A DNA stretch of 64,000 bases from the NCBI GenBank assembly GCA_965207165.1, contig OZ242265.1, positions 3,162,001-3,226,000 of the forward strand. The letters are read 5' to 3'. Below the pieces are notes generated by a model that was not told where the DNA came from, searched no databases, and saw nothing but the letters and a program-made list of their open reading frames with translations. Position 1 is the first letter of the stretch, and every line of letters begins with the position of its first letter. The stretch comes from JAAXHV01 sp965207165. GTDB taxonomy: Bacteria; Pseudomonadota; Gammaproteobacteria; Eutrophobiales; Eutrophobiaceae. Below, one piece after another: positions 59,935-64,000 of this stretch. The translations under genes and the position numbers were made by a program.

Positions 59935-60672
59935 TCAGTCGTCCCCCGGTCCCGTTCGTTTCCTCAGGTTCACCACCAGGTAAATTACCAGCAATGTGGC
60001 TGCCAGGGCAAACCATTGAAAGGCGTAGCCCAGGTGCCGCTCCCTGCGGAAGCCGGGCGCTGAGCCGTTCCAGGTCAGCACGCCCGCAGCGTCCGCATCC
60101 AGGCGCACTATGTAGGGCAGCAAAGACCATCCGTTCTGCGCGGCGATTTGCGCCAGGTCGATGCGCTGGACCCGCTTCAGGTTGTCCCCCAGGTTTTCGG
60201 CAATGTCTTCCGCCAGCTTTATCCCGGTGACCGGCTCGGGTTTTGCCACGCCTGTCAGGGCCGCGGGTTCGCTGCTCGTGTTTATCCGCGGCGCCTCGTC
60301 CCTGGTCCCGGGCGCCGCAATCCAGCCGCGGTCCACCAGCACGGAAGCGCCGTCTGCAAGGACAAAGCGGGTGAACACCTGGTAGCCGACGACCCCGCGC
60401 ATTACCTGGTTGTCCAGCAGGTAGGTGGTCCGGGGGTCATAGGTCCCTGCCAGCCGGCATCGCCTCCAGTGCATCTGCTGCGCCTGGCCGCGCAGACCGG
60501 GAACCTGTCCCAGGTCTACGGGATCCGCATCCACCTGTGCCTGGTAACGCTGCTGTAATTCCTGTTTTTCATCGGCGCGCTGCAGTTGCCAGAAACCCAG
60601 CCTGATGAGCAGCGCCAGCAACGCGACGGTCGCCAGGGTGGGCCACAGCCCGGGCTTGAATTGACGAAGCAT
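59935..60672 (-). CDS. surf1: SURF1 family cytochrome oxidase assembly protein
   Basis: The 245-aa protein has a membrane helix at each end (TVALLALLIRLGFWQLQRADEKQ; FQWFALAATLLVIYLVVNL) and a periplasmic domain with RRCRLAGTYDPRTTYLLDNQVMRGVVGYQVFTRF, VLVDRGWI and ERHLGYAFQWFAL. This is SURF1/Shy1, which supplies heme a to subunit I. It sits 6 bp upstream of the SCO-like gene. Confidence 0.93.
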   Translation of the reverse strand: MLRQFKPGLWPTLATVALLALLIRLGFWQLQRADEKQELQQRYQAQVDADPVDLGQVPGLRGQAQQMHWRRCRLAGTYDPRTTYLLDNQVMRGVVGYQVFTRFVLADGASVLVDRGWIAAPGTRDEAPRINTSSEPAALTGVAKPEPVTGIKLAEDIAENLGDNLKRVQRIDLAQIAAQNGWSLLPYIVRLDADAAGVLTWNGSAPGFRRERHLGYAFQWFALAATLLVIYLVVNLRKRTGPGDD

Positions 60673-60750
60673 CAGTCAGGCGGGGAAGTCGATGACCGCA
60701 AGCCGTGAAAACAGGATATACTGGCTCCGGTCAACCACGAACACACAAAC

Positions 60751-60996
60751 ATGAGCGGCCCGGCGATATTTAAAATAGTTGTCGTCATACTCCTGGTAAT
60801 CATCCTGATCTCACTGGCGTCAGGCCTGATTTTCCTGATCCGGGACAAGGGGAAAAGTGACCGAACGGTGAAATCACTTACGCTCAGGATCGTTTTGTCC
60901 ATCGCCCTGTTTATCCTCCTGTTCATCGGTTTCTCGGCCGGGCTGATCACGCCCCACGGCATAAATCCGACGGCCCCTTCCGGAACATTACCCTGA
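60751..60996 (+). CDS. Small twin-transmembrane protein (DUF2909-like)
   Basis: The 81-aa protein has two hydrophobic helices (IVVVILLVIILISLASGLIFLI; IVLSIALFILLFIGFSAGL) joined by a short basic loop (RDKGKSDRTVKSLTLR). It fits the DUF2909 twin-helix proteins found between ctaE and surf1 in gammaproteobacteria. It is the only plus-strand gene in the cox cluster. It may act in oxidase assembly or stability; no function is known. Confidence 0.87.
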   Translation: MSGPAIFKIVVVILLVIILISLASGLIFLIRDKGKSDRTVKSLTLRIVLSIALFILLFIGFSAGLITPHGINPTAPSGTLP

Positions 60997-61062
60997 GCTT
61001 CGATGACTGCCCGCCGGCGCGCCCGGCCCGGTCGCGGTCACACCTGTACCCGGGTCCAGGCG

Positions 61063-61977
61063 TTACAACCAGTACACGAAAATGAACAGGCCCAGCCAGA
61101 CCACGTCGACAAAATGCCAGTACCAGGCAACCGCCTCGAAGGCGAAGTGATTTTCCTTGGTGAAATGCCCCTTGATGGAGCGCAACAGGATAACGGTCAA
61201 CATGGTAGCGCCCATGGTCACGTGAAATCCATGGAAGCCGGTCAGCATGAAAAACGTGGAGCCGTATATGCCGGAGTTCAGGGTCAGCCCCAGGTCATTG
61301 TAGGCGTGGATGTACTCGGCGGCCTGTAATCCCACGAACAGGAACCCCAGGAACACGGTGGCAAACAGCCACCAGCACAACCCGGAACGCTGGTTTTTCT
61401 TCAGCGCCCAGTGGGCAAAGGTAACGGTCGCGCCGCTGGAAAGCAGGATCACGGTATTGAGGGCGGGGATGCCGAACGCGGGAATGATTTCCCTGATTTC
61501 CGTGAATTTACTGGACAGCCCCTCTACCGTCATGTCCGGGGTCAGCAGCAGCGGCCAGACGTTGTCAAAAGACGGCCAGAGAAATTCGTTGGTGGCCGCG
61601 CCGGCGCCTTCGCCGCCGAGCCAGGGCACGGAGTAGACGCGGGCATAGAACAGGGCGCCGAAGAACGCGGCGAAGAACATTACTTCGGAAAATATGAACC
61701 AGGCCATGCCCCAGCGGAAACTGATATCCACCTGGGTGTTGTAGGCGCCGCTGATACTTTCATCTATCACATCCCTGAACCAGACGAAAAACATGACGAA
61801 AACACCGACAAATCCCAACAGCAACAGGTGCGAACCGAAGCCGGGCATCGCGCCGGTGGCAAGGTACTGGTTAAACATGAATGCCGTGCCGCAAAAGGCA
61901 AGAAACAGGGCCAGGGAGAACAATACCGGCCACCTGCTCGGCTCAGGGATAAAATACGTGTCTTGCGAATTTGACAT
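61063..61977 (-). CDS. ctaE: Cytochrome c oxidase subunit III
   Basis: The 304-aa protein has seven membrane helices and subunit III signatures: GMAWFIFSEVMFFAAFFGALFYARV, LLSSGATVTFAHWALKKN, TGFHGFHVTMGATML and FAFEAVAWYWHFVDVVWLGLFIFVYWL at the C-terminus. It stabilises the proton-pumping core of the aa3-type oxidase. ctaG lies just upstream. Confidence 0.97.
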   Translation of the reverse strand: MSNSQDTYFIPEPSRWPVLFSLALFLAFCGTAFMFNQYLATGAMPGFGSHLLLLGFVGVFVMFFVWFRDVIDESISGAYNTQVDISFRWGMAWFIFSEVMFFAAFFGALFYARVYSVPWLGGEGAGAATNEFLWPSFDNVWPLLLTPDMTVEGLSSKFTEIREIIPAFGIPALNTVILLSSGATVTFAHWALKKNQRSGLCWWLFATVFLGFLFVGLQAAEYIHAYNDLGLTLNSGIYGSTFFMLTGFHGFHVTMGATMLTVILLRSIKGHFTKENHFAFEAVAWYWHFVDVVWLGLFIFVYWL

Positions 61978-62013
61978 GAGTATTCCTCGAAATTAATTCA
62001 CCATTATTCGTTA

Positions 62014-62574
62014 TCAGGAGTTGGCTTTTTGCGTCTGCTTCGGGGCGCTGGCCGCGTTGTCCCCGACGTCAAAAAAGGTATATGACAGCGTCAGCGAGGA
62101 AAACCGTTCCGGCAGATCGGTATCGACAATGAACCGCACCGGCATCTCCCTGGTCTCACCGGGGGCCAGGACCTGTTCGGAAAAGCAGAAACAATCCATC
62201 TTGCTGACATAGATGCCCGCCTGTACCGGCGACACGCTGGGGATCGCACGCCCCGTTACGGTCCTGCCGGAGCGGTTTTCAACCAGGAACACGGCCTCGG
62301 ACAACTCACCGGGGCGAATCCTGGTCTTGTGCCGTTCCGCCTTGAATGTCCAGGGAATGTCCCGCGTATTGGTATCGAAAACGACCGTCACCAGCCGTTC
62401 ATGATCAACGTCCCCCGCCCTGATGGCGCTCTCGCTCACGGCGGTGGTGCTGCCGCGCCCGGTCAGGTCGCAGTAAACCCGGTAGAGCGGCACCAGCGCA
62501 TAGCCGAAGGCGAACATTCCCGCCGTCACCAGCAGCAGCTTGTACACGGTCCTGTTTACGTTTTTCTCTGTCAT
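62014..62574 (-). CDS. ctaG: Cytochrome c oxidase copper-B assembly protein CtaG/Cox11
   Basis: The 186-aa protein has one N-terminal helix (LLLVTAGMFAFGYALVPLY), followed by YRVYCDLTGRGS and the copper-binding motif KMDCFCFSEQ (CxC) in a beta-rich domain. It delivers copper to the CuB site of subunit I. Gene order ctaD - small gene - ctaG - ctaE is standard. Confidence 0.96.
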   Translation of the reverse strand: MTEKNVNRTVYKLLLVTAGMFAFGYALVPLYRVYCDLTGRGSTTAVSESAIRAGDVDHERLVTVVFDTNTRDIPWTFKAERHKTRIRPGELSEAVFLVENRSGRTVTGRAIPSVSPVQAGIYVSKMDCFCFSEQVLAPGETREMPVRFIVDTDLPERFSSLTLSYTFFDVGDNAASAPKQTQKANS

Positions 62575-62578
62575 CAGG

Positions 62579-62710
62579 CTATAGATAGCTCAGTATGAAG
62601 CCGAAATACACCGCGACCGCGACCAGCGCCAGGCAAATGGCCAGGCGGATATTGGCCTTGCGGCGGCGGGCCATAAACTCGCGCTCATCTGTTTCCGGTT
62701 CCCTGTCCAC
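62579..62710 (-). CDS. Cytochrome oxidase small assembly protein (43 aa)
   Basis: Between ctaG and ctaD the minus strand encodes 43 residues: a charged start (VDREPETDEREFMARRRKAN, GTG start) and one helix (IRLAICLALVAVAVYFGFIL) ending SYL. Small one-helix proteins of this type occur at this place in many proteobacterial cox operons. GTG at 62710 lies 9 bp after the ctaD stop; an internal ATG at 62674 would give 31 residues. Start choice is uncertain. Confidence 0.75.
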   Translation of the reverse strand: MDREPETDEREFMARRRKANIRLAICLALVAVAVYFGFILSYL

Positions 62711-62719
62711 ACGCGTGCG

Positions 62720-64000
62720 CTACGAATGGGCGGTCGCCGCATCCACTTTCGGCGGGACGGTAAACGTGTGGAACGGCGGCGGTGAGGGCAGGGTCCACTC
62801 CAGCCCGCGTGCGCCTTCCCATACCTGCTCGCTCGCGGCCTTGCCCTCGCGTATGCACTTGATGACAACCCAGACGAACAACAACTGGCTGAGACCGAAA
62901 GCAAATCCGCCGATGCTGGAAATCATGTTCCATTCGGTAAACTGGACCGCGTAATCCGGGATGCGGCGCGGCATGCCGGCCAGTCCCACGAAATGCTGCG
63001 GGAAAAACAGCACGTTGACCGAGATGGTGGAGAGCCAGAAATGGAGCTGCCCCAGTTTCTCGTCATACATGTGGCCGGTCCACTTGGGAATCCAGAAATA
63101 CGCGCCCGCCATCAAGGCAAAGATGGCGCCGGTGACCAGCACGTAATGAAAATGGGCAACCACAAAATAGGTGTCGTGGTACTGGAAGTCGGCGGGCGTA
63201 ATTCCCAGCATCAGCCCGGAAAATCCGCCGATCGAGAACAGGATCACGAACGCCAGCGCGAACAGCATCGGGGTTTCGAACGTCATTGACCCGCGCCACA
63301 TGGTGGCAATCCAGTTGAACACCTTGACCCCGGTAGGCACGGCGATAGACATGGTCGCGTACATGAAAAACAGCTCGCCGGCCAGCGGCATGCCCACCGT
63401 AAACATGTGGTGCGCCCACACGAAAAACGACAGGAAGGCGATGGCCGCGGTGGCATACACCATGGAGTCATAACCGAACAGGGGCTTGCGGGAAAACGTC
63501 GGGATGATCTGCGAGACGATGCCGAACGCCGGCAGGATCAGGATATACACTTCCGGATGACCGAAGAACCAGAAAATATGCTGGAACATAACCGGGTCGC
63601 CGCCGCCTGCCGCAACGAAAAAACTGGTGCCGAAATACTTGTCCGTCAACAACATGGTCACCGCGCCGGCCAGTACCGGCATCGACGCGATGAGCAGGAA
63701 CGCGGTGACAATCCAGGTCCATACGAACAGCGGCAACTGCATAAAACCCATGCCCGGGGCGCGCATGTTGAATACGGTAGCGATGATATTAATCGCGCCC
63801 ATGATGGAAGAGATGCCGAGGAAATGTACGGTAAAAATCAGGAACGGGAAACCGTCGCCAAGCTGCGTGATAAGAGGCGGGTACATGGTCCAGCCGCCCG
63901 CCGGGGCGCCGCCTTCCATGAAGAAAGTCGACAGCAACATGATAAAGGCAAACGGCAGGATCCAGAAGCTCATGTTGTTCATGCGCGGCAAGGCCATGTC
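62720..64000 (-). CDS. ctaD: Cytochrome c oxidase subunit I, C-terminal part (cut by window edge)
   Basis: At least 426 residues of the heme-copper subunit are visible; the N-terminal hundred or so lie beyond the right edge (the frame stays open to base 64000). Seen: WFFGHPEVYILILPAFG (CuB His and the cross-linked Tyr), WAHHMFTVG (two CuB His), the K-channel region, and HDTYFVVAHFHYVL with the heme a3 and heme a histidines. This is an aa3-type, proton-pumping enzyme. A typical ctaC gene would lie further right. Confidence 0.97.
   Translation of the reverse strand, partial: DMALPRMNNMSFWILPFAFIMLLSTFFMEGGAPAGGWTMYPPLITQLGDGFPFLIFTVHFLGISSIMGAINIIATVFNMRAPGMGFMQLPLFVWTWIVTAFLLIASMPVLAGAVTMLLTDKYFGTSFFVAAGGGDPVMFQHIFWFFGHPEVYILILPAFGIVSQIIPTFSRKPLFGYDSMVYATAAIAFLSFFVWAHHMFTVGMPLAGELFFMYATMSIAVPTGVKVFNWIATMWRGSMTFETPMLFALAFVILFSIGGFSGLMLGITPADFQYHDTYFVVAHFHYVLVTGAIFALMAGAYFWIPKWTGHMYDEKLGQLHFWLSTISVNVLFFPQHFVGLAGMPRRIPDYAVQFTEWNMISSIGGFAFGLSQLLFVWVVIKCIREGKAASEQVWEGARGLEWTLPSPPPFHTFTVPPKVDAATAHS

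Overview
The window is a GC-rich (about 60%) gammaproteobacterial chromosome segment, almost fully packed with housekeeping genes. From memory, and unchecked by alignment, several gene orders match Pseudomonas-type neighbourhoods: gshB-tonB-algH-ruvX-pyrR-pyrB-pyrC', yggS-proC-yggT-DUF4426, ftsY-ftsE-ftsX-rpoH, and ctaD-ctaG-ctaE-(DUF2909)-surf1-ctaA-ctaB. A phosphoribulokinase of the proteobacterial Calvin-cycle type, cytochrome c4, a System II cytochrome c maturation pair, an aa3-type oxidase cluster and a heme-synthesis operon suggest a respiring organism that may fix CO2. I cannot name the genus.

Layout. 1-4.9 kb: EngB GTPase (edge), cytochrome c4, ResB/CcsA and a DsbA-like oxidoreductase. 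5-10.6 kb is accessory: an MFS transporter divergent from a cobalt-type nitrile hydratase operon (alpha, beta, accessory protein, one uncharacterised gene), an AT-rich inverted repeat, a membrane-anchored cytochrome c and a CPBP protease. 10.6-22.3 kb: an orphan TRAP binding lipoprotein, UvrD, PmbA, MsbA, phosphoribulokinase and hemC-hemD-hemX-hemY. 22.4-29.2 kb: glutathione synthetase, a TonB-like protein, AlgH, RuvX and a pyrimidine operon (pyrR, pyrB, a pseudo-dihydroorotase pyrC', pyrK).

29.2-32.9 kb is an AT-rich island between conserved blocks. It holds an orphan pqqA gene (24 codons) behind a near-consensus sigma-54 promoter and closed by an intrinsic terminator. It also holds a tight three-gene minus-strand operon: a 117-aa orphan protein, a beta-CASP/RNase J-like metallo-hydrolase and a protein with a PD-(D/E)XK nuclease signature. 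This operon is my best candidate for an undescribed (possibly defence) system.

32.9-44 kb: yggS-proC-yggT-DUF4426, exonuclease III, a GST, pyrE, an uncharacterised 431-aa protein with its own strong promoter inside a palindrome, algC, coaBC, radC, rpmB-rpmG and yaaA. 44-53.5 kb: a TonB-dependent receptor, mutM, ggt, coaD, rsmD and an M16 peptidase pair. 53.8-57.4 kb: ftsY-ftsE-ftsX and rpoH; rpoH has a perfect CIRCE (HrcA) operator at its predicted start of transcription. 57.4-64 kb: the cytochrome c oxidase assembly and structural cluster, cut by the window edge inside ctaD. I found no rRNA, tRNA, CRISPR array or intact insertion sequence.
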